Shown here: one piece after another, positions 33,869 through 42,431 of the stretch | Numbering within the stretch: the stretch's first letter is position 1 | How the letters are laid out: every line of letters begins with the position of its first letter | Source: Ignavibacterium sp. | GTDB lineage: Bacteria; Zixibacteria; MSB-5A5; GN15; PGXB01 | Assembly: GCA_020724775.1 (NCBI GenBank) | Contig: DYGG01000001.1 | Location: forward strand, 62,001-126,000 | Reading direction: 5' to 3' | DNA length: 64,000 nucleotides | Notes under the pieces: model-generated | Told to the model about the DNA's origin: nothing | The model's input: only the letters and a program-made list of their open reading frames with translations | Databases searched by the model: none | Position numbers and translations under genes: made by a program

Positions 33869-34062
33869 GATGCCTCCCTCTGATTCCAGATTTAACGCCA
33901 GATTAATATAAGGCGGTTAGATGAAAAATCAAATTGATTTTGGAAAGGCAGCAGGCCGCGCCATGGCTCATATGCCGAAAATTTTGCAGGAGAATATGAT
34001 CGCTGGTAACGGAGTGCCCTTGCTAATACCGATGTGGAATCAATCAGGCAATCAGGTCAGGT

Positions 34063-34782
34063 TTACTTCTCGCCTCCGGACCGCTTATCATTCATATCCT
34101 TCAGCAACTCCAGTTGTATTCTCTGGATTTCAAGAAGACGCTCCCATTGATGCGAAATCAACTGGTCGAGTTTGATATTGAGATGCCGGATTTCGAGTTC
34201 GGCTTTGAGATTTACCTGATAATCATGTTCGGCTCTCAGCCGGTCTTTGGCTTCCTGACGATTCTGGCTCATCATGATGATAGGCGCCTGTAACGCCGCC
34301 AAACAAGAAAGGAAGAGATTGAGAAGTATGAACGGATAGGGGTCAAAGGGACGTTTCAGCAACCATAAAGAATTGATTCCTATCCAGATGAACAGCACCA
34401 GAGCGAAGAGGATAATGAACCGCCAACTTCCGCCAAATTCGGCGACCTTATCCGCGATTCTCTCGCCGACGCTAAGTTCGCTGTCGAATTCTTTGTTGAT
34501 ATTGCGGGAAAGTAATTCCTGCTCTTTGAGGCTGTCTAAAACCGCCTTCTCGAGCCGGGTAACTTCACCTTTTTCGGTCTCGATAACATCCTCGACAAAT
34601 TCAGTCCGAAAGCGATTGAGGCAGTCAAGGCAGACCATCCCCTGGGGCGGGAGGTCGGGATGCCTGGCGGTGATTAAAGCCGCTACCGGGGCAGAAATAA
34701 TCTCGACCGGCCGCGCATATATTTTAGGTTTGCGATTGTGACAGATCGGGCAGGTAATCACTTTCGAATCATTCACCGGCAT
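34063..34782 (-). CDS. DUF1003 membrane protein with N-terminal zinc-ribbon-like motifs
   Basis: A 239-residue protein. 'CPICHNRK' and 'CLDCLNRF' near the N-terminus give two C-x2-C pairs that could bind zinc. Residues about 110-165 hold two membrane helices with the DUF1003 pattern ('GERIADKVAEFGGSWRFI', 'PYPFILLNLFLSCLAALQAP'). The C-terminus is a helical, coiled-coil-like tail. The molecular role of the family is unknown. Confidence 0.8.
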   Translation of the reverse strand: MPVNDSKVITCPICHNRKPKIYARPVEIISAPVAALITARHPDLPPQGMVCLDCLNRFRTEFVEDVIETEKGEVTRLEKAVLDSLKEQELLSRNINKEFDSELSVGERIADKVAEFGGSWRFIILFALVLFIWIGINSLWLLKRPFDPYPFILLNLFLSCLAALQAPIIMMSQNRQEAKDRLRAEHDYQVNLKAELEIRHLNIKLDQLISHQWERLLEIQRIQLELLKDMNDKRSGGEK

Positions 34783-34844
34783 AAATAATCCTCCACCGCT
34801 TCTTTACAACTTTCCTTTTTATCCGGATTCCATTTAGCTAACAC

Positions 34845-35717
34845 TCATTGCTCCGAAGTCCGTGTCAGTACTACGAATATTCCGGCAAGAATCAAGACTC
34901 CTCCGACCGCCGTCCACCAGCCCGGTATCTCTCTAAAGAAAATTATCGCCAGTATTGTCGCCCCAATCGGCTCTCCCAGTATGGTGGTTGCCACCTTATG
35001 CGCCGGCACATATTTCAGCAGCCAGTTGTACAGCGAATGCCCCAGAACGGTCGGCACCAACGCCAGAAGTAGAAACAGTAGCCAACTCTTGGTGGGATAA
35101 TCAGTCAGATTTTCCCCGAATAAGAGTGAAATCAGAAAAAGCGTCACCGCCGACACCGAATAGACCGGAAAGATATACCCGAGATTATCGAGTCGAGGCC
35201 GCAGTTGTCGTCCAATAAATAGATAAGTCGCCGCGCAGACCGCGCCAATCAGCGCCAAAGCATCGCCCAGAATATATTTATCCCCGAGGTCGAAATCGCC
35301 GCGCGATATAACCACCATCCCGACCAGCGCCAGCGCCATCCCGACCACCGAACGGGCCGGAATTTTTTCTTTGAGAATAAGGGCTTCCATCAGCAGCACC
35401 CACATCGGTTGCGTGGCGACCAGGATGGTGGAATTGGATATGGTGGTATAGAAAAGTGACGTCACCCAGACGGCAAAATGAAGGCCGAGAACTATCCCTG
35501 AAGTCAACAGAAGCCACAGTTCCTTTGCCGTTAGAATCCGGATTGTCCGGCGTATATGTGGCACGGCCGGGAGCGCCAGAATCAGTGCGGCAAACCCCAT
35601 GCGGTAAAACGCCGTCGGGAGCGGTCCGGCGCCGGTCATCTTTATCAAGACCGCCGCCCAGGAGACCGCAAAAGTCGCTACAATGAGCGAAAGATATAAT
35701 CTCCCTTGCGTCACCAT
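34845..35717 (-). CDS. EamA/DMT-family transporter
   Basis: A 290-residue protein with ten predicted membrane helices and two EamA repeats ('FAVSWAAVLIKMTGAGPLPT', 'ATYLFIGRQLRP', 'GEPIGATILAIIFFREIPG'). Members export small metabolites; the substrate cannot be read from sequence. Start ATG 35717 lacks a Shine-Dalgarno. It is divergent from the pair at 35759 and 36643, sharing a 41-bp gap. Confidence 0.85.
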   Translation of the reverse strand: MVTQGRLYLSLIVATFAVSWAAVLIKMTGAGPLPTAFYRMGFAALILALPAVPHIRRTIRILTAKELWLLLTSGIVLGLHFAVWVTSLFYTTISNSTILVATQPMWVLLMEALILKEKIPARSVVGMALALVGMVVISRGDFDLGDKYILGDALALIGAVCAATYLFIGRQLRPRLDNLGYIFPVYSVSAVTLFLISLLFGENLTDYPTKSWLLFLLLALVPTVLGHSLYNWLLKYVPAHKVATTILGEPIGATILAIIFFREIPGWWTAVGGVLILAGIFVVLTRTSEQ

Positions 35718-35723
35718 TTTTTA

Positions 35724-35742
35724 TATATTGCCGGACAATATA
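35724..35742. promoter_or_regulatory. Perfect inverted repeat in the divergent transporter promoter
   Basis: TATATTG-CCGGA-CAATATA lies in the 41-bp gap between divergent EamA genes. It could be an operator for a dimeric regulator. No adjacent regulator gene is seen. Confidence 0.45.
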
Positions 35743-35758
35743 GGTATTTATTCGCACC

Positions 35759-36646
35759 ATGTCGATATATTTGCTCATCGCCGTTCTATTCTGGGGATTC
35801 TCCTATATTGCCATTAAAGTTGCCTTGAATTATCTGACCCCGGTGGAGATGATCGCCGCCCGCTTTGTGCTGGGGGGAACGACTCTCCTTTTCATTATCT
35901 GGTTCAAAGGACTCTCGTTCAATATCAAAAAGCAACTCCGCCTGATAATCATCTCCGCGGCGATTCTCTTTCTGCATTTCTGGGTTATGGCAACCGGAAT
36001 GCTTACTACTACCGCCACCAATACCGCCTGGATACTAACCACCGCGCCGATTTTTATCGCCCTGTTGTCCTTTCTCATACTGAAAGAGCCGTTCGGCTTA
36101 TATCAGATACTGGGTGTTATTCTTGCCACCATAGGCGTAATATTTCTTGTTTCCAAAGGGGAACTCGGCTCACTCGGATGGATTTCTTCCACCGGCGACT
36201 GGATTGTTCTGGGAAGTTGTCTCACCTGGGCGTTTTATACCATTGTTACCCGAAGAATCACCCGGTCGGTCAACCCCCTGGCGGCGACATTCTGGATGAT
36301 AGCGATTGCCGGGCTTGTGATTGTGCCATACAGCCTGCTTCGAAGCGGTCATCAGGTTTACTGGAGAATGCAGCCTGACGGGATCGTCGCGCTGGTCTTC
36401 TTGGGGGTCGGCTGTCTGGCGATTTCGTTCTGGGCATGGTCGGAAGGGCTGGCGCGCAAACCGGCCGGGGAGGTTGGAATCTATCTTTATCTGGAGCCAT
36501 TGTTCACCATGCTCGGAGCCGCCTTTCTTATCCAGGAGCCGATTACGGTCTGGCTGATTCTCGGAGCGCTTTTCATCGTGGCCGCGGTTTATGTCTCGGA
36601 GCGATTCGGCAAGACTGGAAAGTCACCTTCGCCGGTCGATGTATGA
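35759..36646 (+). CDS. EamA/DMT-family transporter
   Basis: A 295-residue protein with ten predicted helices and two EamA repeats ('AVLFWGFSYIAIKVALNYL', 'YTIVTRRITRSVNP', 'EPLFTMLGAAFLIQEPI'). It overlaps the next, related gene by ATGA, so the two are translated together and may form a pair. Substrate unknown. Confidence 0.85.
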   Translation: MSIYLLIAVLFWGFSYIAIKVALNYLTPVEMIAARFVLGGTTLLFIIWFKGLSFNIKKQLRLIIISAAILFLHFWVMATGMLTTTATNTAWILTTAPIFIALLSFLILKEPFGLYQILGVILATIGVIFLVSKGELGSLGWISSTGDWIVLGSCLTWAFYTIVTRRITRSVNPLAATFWMIAIAGLVIVPYSLLRSGHQVYWRMQPDGIVALVFLGVGCLAISFWAWSEGLARKPAGEVGIYLYLEPLFTMLGAAFLIQEPITVWLILGALFIVAAVYVSERFGKTGKSPSPVDV

Positions 36647-37500
36647 TTAACGTCCTTCTGCTTCTGGCTGTCATTTTCTGGGGTTTGTCCTTTGTCGCAA
36701 CCAAGATGGCGCTTCAGTATCTGAGTCCTTTTGAAATCATCGCCCTGCGGCTTCTGCTTGGCGCGCCGGTCTTATATCTTATAGTTGTAGCTAAGAAAAT
36801 AGATATCACTCTAAAAAAGAATGACATCCCGATTCTGCTTATAACATCTATTGTCCTGGCGGTTCATTTCTTGATTCAGGCGTTCGGATTGATTTACACC
36901 AGCGCCACCAACACCGGATGGCTTATCGCCACTATTCCGGTTTTTATCGCGATTCTCTCACGGCTGTTTCTGAAAGAGAAAGTCGGTCCCGTCAAATTAC
37001 TGGGGATTTTGATTGCCACCGTCGGCGCTCTCTTTCTCATCTCCAAAGGGAGACTGACGTCACTGGAGTGGCTTAAGTCCGTCGGGGATTGGCTGATATT
37101 GACAAGTTGCGTGACCTGGGCGGTTTATACAATTATCACGCGCGATTTGACCCGCCGTTATCATCCTCTGGTCGTTACCCTCGCCATACTTATTCTTCCG
37201 GCGCTTCTCCTCAATGCCTACTGCGCTTTTACAACTCCAATTTCGAGACTTCTCGAACTCCCTTTGGAAATAATCGGAGCGCTGGTCTTTCTGGGAATCT
37301 TCTGCCTCGGGCTGGCGCAATGGGTCTGGCTGGAGGGATTGTCCCGCAAGTCGGCAACTGAAGTGGGAGTCTTTCTCTATATTGAGCCGATTGTAACCAC
37401 TCTCGGAGCGATACCGATTCTGGGGGAGAGCATAAACCTATTCGGCATCGCCGGAGCGCTGCTGATTCTGCTGGGGGTTTATCTGGTGCAGAGAAGATAA
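36643..37500 (+). CDS. EamA/DMT-family transporter
   Basis: A 285-residue paralogue of the upstream gene ('AVIFWGLSFVATKMALQYL', 'YTIITRDLTRRYHP', 'EPIVTTLGAIPILGESI'). A longer frame opens at 36436 within the upstream gene, but ATG 36643 overlaps the upstream stop and begins the first helix. Likely a tandem duplication. Confidence 0.85.
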   Translation: MINVLLLLAVIFWGLSFVATKMALQYLSPFEIIALRLLLGAPVLYLIVVAKKIDITLKKNDIPILLITSIVLAVHFLIQAFGLIYTSATNTGWLIATIPVFIAILSRLFLKEKVGPVKLLGILIATVGALFLISKGRLTSLEWLKSVGDWLILTSCVTWAVYTIITRDLTRRYHPLVVTLAILILPALLLNAYCAFTTPISRLLELPLEIIGALVFLGIFCLGLAQWVWLEGLSRKSATEVGVFLYIEPIVTTLGAIPILGESINLFGIAGALLILLGVYLVQRR

Positions 37501-37602
37501 ACGGCGTTAGAGATCTGGCGCATTCTTTGAAAAAATCTCTTGTAAAAGTCTCTTTCGGTTCTATATTGATTGAGTGGGAAATAATCAAACAGGGAGACAG
37601 AG

Positions 37603-38229
37603 ATGTTTCTTATCGGGACTATCGCGAAGTTTCTTTCAATCTTATTTCTGGTCGCTTTTGCCTTATCGCCATCTGAGACTAAAGCCGGGGTGGATTCGAT
37701 ATATGTCGTAACTCTTAATGACGGCTCTATTATTAAGGCGAAGAGCTACCAACTTATGGGAGATGATTCCATTATTGTCTTATCGAAATGGGGCCGGAAG
37801 CATTATCTGGCAAAGAGCGATATACGGTGGTTGACTTATGAGTCTTACAAACAGTCCTCTGTCCCGGGCGAAAAGTCTCCTGCGGCCGCTTTTGTTCTGT
37901 CGTTTTTGGTCACAGGACTCGGGCAGTGCTACAATGGGCAATTCGACAAAGGTGTTGCCCAGTTCCTCCTCTGTGTCGCGCCAGCCATAACTGGACAAGT
38001 GATCATGCAAGAGGCAAACAAACAGCATTTGGGGTACTACTTCTTTGGTGTGAGCCTGGGCGTGTGGGTTTGGTCGATGATAGATGCCCCGGTAACAGCT
38101 TCAAAGGTCAATAACCGATTGAGAACAGAACATACAGAGAAAGCCACACCGACCTTAAGAATTAATGCGGGTCTATTGAAGCATGGGAACCGAAATCTGC
38201 CAGGAATTATGGCGCAACTTCGTTTCTGA
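37603..38229 (+). CDS. Small exported membrane protein with DUF5683/TM2-like segment
   Basis: A 208-residue protein with a signal peptide (to about 'ETKAG'), a short beta region ('VTLNDGSIIKAKSYQL') and two membrane segments beginning 'AFVLSFLVTGLGQCYNGQ', resembling TM2/DUF5683 proteins. No enzymatic motif. CAGGGAGA precedes the ATG. Somewhat AT-richer than neighbours. Confidence 0.55.
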   Translation: MFLIGTIAKFLSILFLVAFALSPSETKAGVDSIYVVTLNDGSIIKAKSYQLMGDDSIIVLSKWGRKHYLAKSDIRWLTYESYKQSSVPGEKSPAAAFVLSFLVTGLGQCYNGQFDKGVAQFLLCVAPAITGQVIMQEANKQHLGYYFFGVSLGVWVWSMIDAPVTASKVNNRLRTEHTEKATPTLRINAGLLKHGNRNLPGIMAQLRF

Positions 38230-38422
38230 GTTGCTCTGATTTGAGTCGGACAATCACTTTATCGGTGGATGACAGTCTTGCATATAATTCCTATTGATTC
38301 ATTACACCCCGCACGATATATTTCGGTCGTCATGATTAACCACGATACAAAGACTATCCCTGTCAGTTATCAAGCCATTCCGAAAAGAAATACTCTCAGT
38401 ATGATTTCAGAAAGGTACGCCT

Positions 38423-39136
38423 ATGTCTGAAGAACCAGTGGGATGCGGCAAACCGACCGGGAAACTTCTCGGCGAGCCGCCAGCCAGCAAATCAGTGAAG
38501 AACAGAGAAACAATATTTGAGGAGGAGACAATACCGATGGTCCGTGTTGGAGGAAAGGCGCCTGATTTTGAAGCCCCCGCTTATCACAAGGGGAAATTCG
38601 TCAATGTGAAACTGTCTGACTATGCCGGGAAATGGGTCCTGGTCTGTTTTTATCCGGGCGATTTCACCTTTGTCTGACCGACCGAACTCTCGGCGGTCGC
38701 CGGTAAGTACGATGAACTTCAGAAACTGGGAGTGGAAGTTCTCTCAGTAAGTGTCGACAGTCGCTTTGTCCATAAGGTATGGGACGAAGAAGAGCTTTCG
38801 AAGATGACAGCCAACGGAATTCCCTGGCCGATGCTGAGTGACGGTGCCGGAAGTATCGGCAAAATTTACGGCGTCTATGATGAAGCCTCGGGAGTCGATA
38901 TCCGCGGACGGTTTATAATTGACCCTGACGGAGTGGTGCAGGCGATGGAAGTACTGACCCCGCCGGTCGGCAGAAAGATTTCCGAGTCGATTCGCCAGGT
39001 GAAAGCCTTTCAGCATGTCCGCGCCACGAAGGGGGCGGAGGCATGTCCTGCCGGATGGGAACCGGGGCAGCCGACCCTTAAGGTCGGTCCTGACCTGGTC
39101 GGTAAGGTATGGAAGGTCTGGAAACCGACGGAATAA
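38423..39136 (+). CDS. Selenocysteine-containing 2-Cys peroxiredoxin (AhpC/TSA family)
   Basis: A single frame with one in-frame TGA at 38675-38677. The text on either side reads '[16 protein letters not shown]', so the TGA sits exactly where peroxiredoxins have the peroxidatic Cys of 'FTFVCPTE'. A resolving Cys is present in 'ACPAGWEPG'. From ATG 38537 (GGAGGAG just upstream) the product is 199 residues, the usual family size, with Sec at position 47. A start at 38423 would add 38 residues. A SECIS-like hairpin follows the TGA. It would reduce peroxides with a selenol, as known for PrxU-type enzymes. The sel genes are not in the window. Confidence 0.9.
38675..38704 (+). promoter_or_regulatory. 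UGA-Sec codon and SECIS-like hairpin
   Basis: Twelve bases after the TGA, TCGGC-GGTC-GCCGG forms a 5-bp stem (one T-G pair) with a GGUC loop (38695-38698), close to the GGUC-containing loop of E. coli fdhF SECIS. The loop lies 18-21 bases past the UGA, within the known bacterial range. An alternative stem CGACCG / CGGTCG overlaps it. Confidence 0.6.
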
Positions 39137-39168
39137 CGGTGAGACAATAAGTCAATTGTTACGTTAAG

Positions 39169-39197
39169 AATCCGGCAGGAGGCAGTCCTGCCGGATT
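39169..39197 (+). terminator. Strong stem-loop after the selenoprotein gene
   Basis: AATCCGGCAGGA-GGCAG-TCCTGCCGGATT is a perfect 12-bp stem 32 bp past the stop. There is no T-run, so it may stabilise the 3' end or act as a weak terminator. Confidence 0.5.
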
Positions 39198-39351
39198 GCT
39201 ATTGATATCCATCGCTGAAGGCAAATCCCCTTGAATAATTGATGTAAACCGCAAAGATTCTCACTAATTGCCATTTGGCATTGAACTGTTTCTTTCCTCT
39301 CCGCCCCACCGCGGCGTAATATTTCATCGGCAATATCCCAACAATTTTCTC

Positions 39352-39380
39352 TTGCCTGACGATAATCAAAATATTAGATA
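39352..39380 (+). promoter_or_regulatory. Candidate promoter of the OmpA-like gene
   Basis: TTGCCT (39352-39357), a 17-base spacer and TAGATA (39375-39380) lie about 40 bp before the start. Confidence 0.4.
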
Positions 39381-39419
39381 ATTCTAAATTCCGGATATTC
39401 ATTCAAAGGAGTGTCGGAT

Positions 39420-40973
39420 ATGAAAGGATATCTTGTCGCCATTTCAATTCTCCTGTTTGTTTTTCAATTTGAATCTTCAATTGCACAGACGGGGGATATA
39501 GTCAAGGAACTTCAGCCCTTGATGGATTCGATAGTTGCCATTGAAGCCCCGATCTTTGCCCCGGAGACTTTTTCCAACGCCGAGCGGAAATTTCAGGACT
39601 TGAAGCGGGCGGTAGAATACGCCAAGAAACAGCAGTATATCAACGAAGTTGCCTCTGATTTCAAAGGATACGCCGAAAACGCTATCAAGGCGACCGGCGT
39701 TGCCCGGCTCTCTCTGTCGGAATATCTTCCTCCAAGGGATAAGGCGCGCAGAGCGCGAGCGCATCAACTGGTGCCGCAACTCTATCAGGCGGCGGAAACG
39801 CAGTTTGTGAAAGCAACCAAGAAAGTCGAGTCGGGGGATGTAAAAGGAGGGATTAAGGAAGCGGACAAAGCCTCGCCGCTCTTTGACAAGGCGGAACTGG
39901 AGGCTATACGGGTGGATATCCTGGGCAAAGCGGATAAACTTATTGCGGCGGCAATCGCCGATGAAGGGCTCAAGTATGCCTACACCACTATGGACAAAGC
40001 CCGAACCGCAAGAAATAAAGCCGATGAAATTCTCTTGAAAGACCGCTATGAAAGAAAAGAGTCGCTGGAATATGTCGCCCGCGCCGAGTACGAAGCGCGA
40101 CATGGCTCGAATATCTCGCAGTTGGTTCGCTCTCTGGAGCGGAATGACCAGGCCTGGGAAAAACTGATGCTCGGGTACGAAATCGAGATGCAGAAAATCG
40201 CCAATGAGTTCGGTATCGAATTACTTCAATTCGACACGGGACCGATGGCGGCGGCCGATTCTCTTGTCCGACGGATTCGCTCTTTGAAAGAGTTTGGCGC
40301 CGGCAAAGAGCATGAGGCATATCAAATAGCCGCGCAGACCGAGGAGTGGCTGAAGTCAGCGCTGGCGCGGTTCGGTGCCGCCGACAGCGGATTGACCCTC
40401 GCGGAAAAGATGCGTCGCCTTGATACCGAAATCGCTACCCTCCTCGATGAGCGTCAAAATCTCGCGAAAGAACTTCAGGAGCATCAGGTGAAAATCGCCG
40501 AGTTAACCAAGACTCAGCAGGAAATCTCAACCGAACTGGATGCCCGCCGCGAAAAAGAGGACAAATTGAGCCAGGCAAAGCGGATTATAAATCCATCCGA
40601 AGGGGAGGTGCTCTTCAATGCCTCCAATGACATTGTCCTGCGCCTGATTGGCCTCTCCTTTGCCCCCGGAAAGAGCGATATTGCCGATGAACATGTGCCT
40701 ATTTTGAATAAAGTGATCGATATTTTGAGGATGTTTCCGGACTCCAAACTGATGATTGAAGGGCATACCGACAATACCGGCGACCCGGCCGGGAATATTC
40801 GTCTTTCAGAGAAACGGGCGATAGCGGTGATGCAGTACCTTCGCCAGGCCCTTACAATTCCGGCCGACCGGGTACAGTCGGCCGGTTACGGCGCCGACCG
40901 CCCGGTGGCATCGAACGACACCCCTGACGGGCGCACCAAGAATCGAAGAATCGACATCATAATTATGCAGTGA
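39420..40973 (+). CDS. OmpA-family protein with long helical region
   Basis: A 517-residue exported protein. A signal peptide ends near 'SSIAQ'. A helical, Lys/Glu-rich middle (about 25-390, with DUF4398-like repeats such as 'APETFSNAERKFQDLKRAVE') contains coiled-coil segments. The C-terminal OmpA domain ('MIEGHTDNTGDPAGN', 'RLSEKRAIAVMQYLR', 'TKNRRIDIIIMQ') binds peptidoglycan. ATG 39420 is preferred over GTG 39411 because AAAGGA lies 9 bases upstream. It probably spans periplasm and cell wall. Confidence 0.8.
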   Translation: MKGYLVAISILLFVFQFESSIAQTGDIVKELQPLMDSIVAIEAPIFAPETFSNAERKFQDLKRAVEYAKKQQYINEVASDFKGYAENAIKATGVARLSLSEYLPPRDKARRARAHQLVPQLYQAAETQFVKATKKVESGDVKGGIKEADKASPLFDKAELEAIRVDILGKADKLIAAAIADEGLKYAYTTMDKARTARNKADEILLKDRYERKESLEYVARAEYEARHGSNISQLVRSLERNDQAWEKLMLGYEIEMQKIANEFGIELLQFDTGPMAAADSLVRRIRSLKEFGAGKEHEAYQIAAQTEEWLKSALARFGAADSGLTLAEKMRRLDTEIATLLDERQNLAKELQEHQVKIAELTKTQQEISTELDARREKEDKLSQAKRIINPSEGEVLFNASNDIVLRLIGLSFAPGKSDIADEHVPILNKVIDILRMFPDSKLMIEGHTDNTGDPAGNIRLSEKRAIAVMQYLRQALTIPADRVQSAGYGADRPVASNDTPDGRTKNRRIDIIIMQ

Positions 40974-41010
40974 GACACGGTCGCGGGAAGATATCTTCGG
41001 AATATTGTCA

Positions 41011-41038
41011 TTGACATCGCTGAAGAGACGTATATATT
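41011..41038 (+). promoter_or_regulatory. Promoter of the RRM protein gene
   Basis: TTGACA (41011-41016), a 16-base spacer and TATATT (41033-41038) are near consensus. The resulting leader is about 170 bases and contains the hairpin GGCGCA-ATAG-TGCGCC (near 41126-41141) and the arms GTTTATC / GATAAAC. Confidence 0.65.
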
Positions 41039-41215
41039 GGAAAGAGAATTAATATCTCCTTACATGAGTTTTCTATTGATGTTCCACGAGGTTAATCCCA
41101 GCAGAAATCTTTTTGGGGAGAGCCGGCGCAATAGTGCGCCAGTAATCGTTTATCTTGCCTTGCGAAGTTACTTAGTGAGTAAACCGTGAAGCGATAAACA
41201 AATGGGGAGAGTAGA

Positions 41216-41569
41216 ATGAATATCTACGTAGGTAACCTGACCCGCGATATAACCGAAGAAGACCTTCGCAAGGCATTCGAAAGTTACGGCCAGGTAGCCA
41301 GCATTAACATCATTAAGGACCGTTTTACCGGTGAGCCGCGTGGATTCGGCTTTGTGGATATGCCGTCCAAGGAAGAAGGGCGTGCTGCCATTGCCGGTTT
41401 GAATCATGCCGACCTTAATGGCGTTACTCTGACGGTCAATGAAGCCCGTCCCCGCAGCGAAGGCGGGGGAGGCGGCGGTGGCCGTGGCGGCGGTGGCGGC
41501 CGCGGCGGACATTCCGGCGGAGGGGGAAGACGAGGTGGTTTTGGCGGAGGCGGCGGAAGACGATTCTAA
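41216..41569 (+). CDS. Glycine-rich RRM RNA-binding protein
   Basis: A 117-residue protein: one RNA-recognition motif (residues 1-80) with RNP2 'IYVGNL' and RNP1 'RGFGFVDM', and a Gly/Arg-rich tail. This matches bacterial RbpA-like proteins, often cold-induced. GGGGAGAG precedes the ATG. The long structured leader suggests post-transcriptional control. Confidence 0.93.
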   Translation: MNIYVGNLTRDITEEDLRKAFESYGQVASINIIKDRFTGEPRGFGFVDMPSKEEGRAAIAGLNHADLNGVTLTVNEARPRSEGGGGGGGRGGGGGRGGHSGGGGRRGGFGGGGGRRF

Positions 41570-41625
41570 CGACGCTATCCGTATTCAGATTTATAGGGAT
41601 GTCGCTTGCGGCATCCCTTTCTTAT

Positions 41626-42228
41626 TTACGCCCAGAGAACCTGAACATCGCCAAAAGTGGTTCGAGCAGTAATCTGAATTCGAACCGCCGCCGTATCATA
41701 GTCGGCGGTCTGGTGACTCAGACTGTTCGAAATCCCGGAGACTTTGCGGTCGAAAATGACCAGGTCACCCATGGTCGATGTCCCAAATACCCAGACTTCC
41801 ATATCTTTCGGCACCAGAACAGTAACATCACCGAATGTGGTCGTGACTGAGACCTGGTTGGTCCCCTGTTTCAATTTTGCGCCGGTCAAGTTGAGGAAAC
41901 AGTCGCCAAAGGCACAGGAGATTTTGGTCCCGTCGATTTCGGCGTTTTTGGCGTTGAGAGAGACATCACCAAATGTCTTTTCAAACTTCTGCCCGAACTC
42001 GGTCGCTATTTTTTCCGCGGCGGCCGATATTTCTATTACCTTTGGGTGCGCCCGGAACTGTTTACGGAATATCAGATAAAGTCCGAACGCCACCAGGACC
42101 AGAGGCCACAGAAGCGGCATGATTTTCCAGAATTTAAATTGGGGGTAGATATTGGAAATTATGCTAAAACTCAATAGGAATCCCCCCAGCAGAATCAATA
42201 TTAGTCCAATCAGTTCTCTTCTCTGCAT
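41626..42228 (-). CDS. LiaF-like membrane protein (DUF4097/LiaI-LiaF-type)
   Basis: A 200-residue protein with two N-terminal membrane helices ('LIGLILILLGGFLLSFSII', 'LLWPLVLVAFGLYLIF') and a C-terminal beta domain with repeated 'TFGD' turns ('KTFGDVSLNA', 'TTTFGDVTVLV', 'TTFGDVQVLWA'). This is the LiaF/toastrack-like fold seen in envelope-stress regulators. ATG 42228 follows GGGAGAG. No two-component genes are adjacent. Confidence 0.75.
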   Translation of the reverse strand: MQRRELIGLILILLGGFLLSFSIISNIYPQFKFWKIMPLLWPLVLVAFGLYLIFRKQFRAHPKVIEISAAAEKIATEFGQKFEKTFGDVSLNAKNAEIDGTKISCAFGDCFLNLTGAKLKQGTNQVSVTTTFGDVTVLVPKDMEVWVFGTSTMGDLVIFDRKVSGISNSLSHQTADYDTAAVRIQITARTTFGDVQVLWA

Positions 42229-42369
42229 AACTCTCTCCCTCAATTAATAGATCAATATTCGATACGAATTCTGCGCTTCCGTTGTTTCTTCATGCAGGCC
42301 TCATCATACTCAGAAAGTCCGTTGAGAGTCAGCCGCGAATCTTATCTGAGGCTATGATGACAGTCGGGC

Positions 42370-42399
42370 TTGACTTATCCGACGGTACCCCATTATTTA
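42370..42399 (+). promoter_or_regulatory. Candidate promoter of argF
   Basis: TTGACT (42370-42375), an 18-base spacer and TATTTA (42394-42399) lie about 33 bp before the argF start. Confidence 0.4.
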
Positions 42400-42431
42400 G
42401 CACAATTTAACTGAAATTGAAAGGAGATAAT

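Noticed and set aside
33921-34175. An 84-codon open frame on the plus strand between the barrel and DUF1003 genes
   Set aside because: It runs into the 3' end of the DUF1003 gene in antisense and has no ribosome-binding site or motif.
21201-39136. General reassignment of UGA to an amino acid, suggested by in-frame TGA in mutS2 and the peroxiredoxin
   Set aside because: Many genes here end with TGA at normal lengths (for example those ending at 377, 1315, 48967 and 50135), so UGA is a normal stop; the peroxiredoxin case is explained by selenocysteine.
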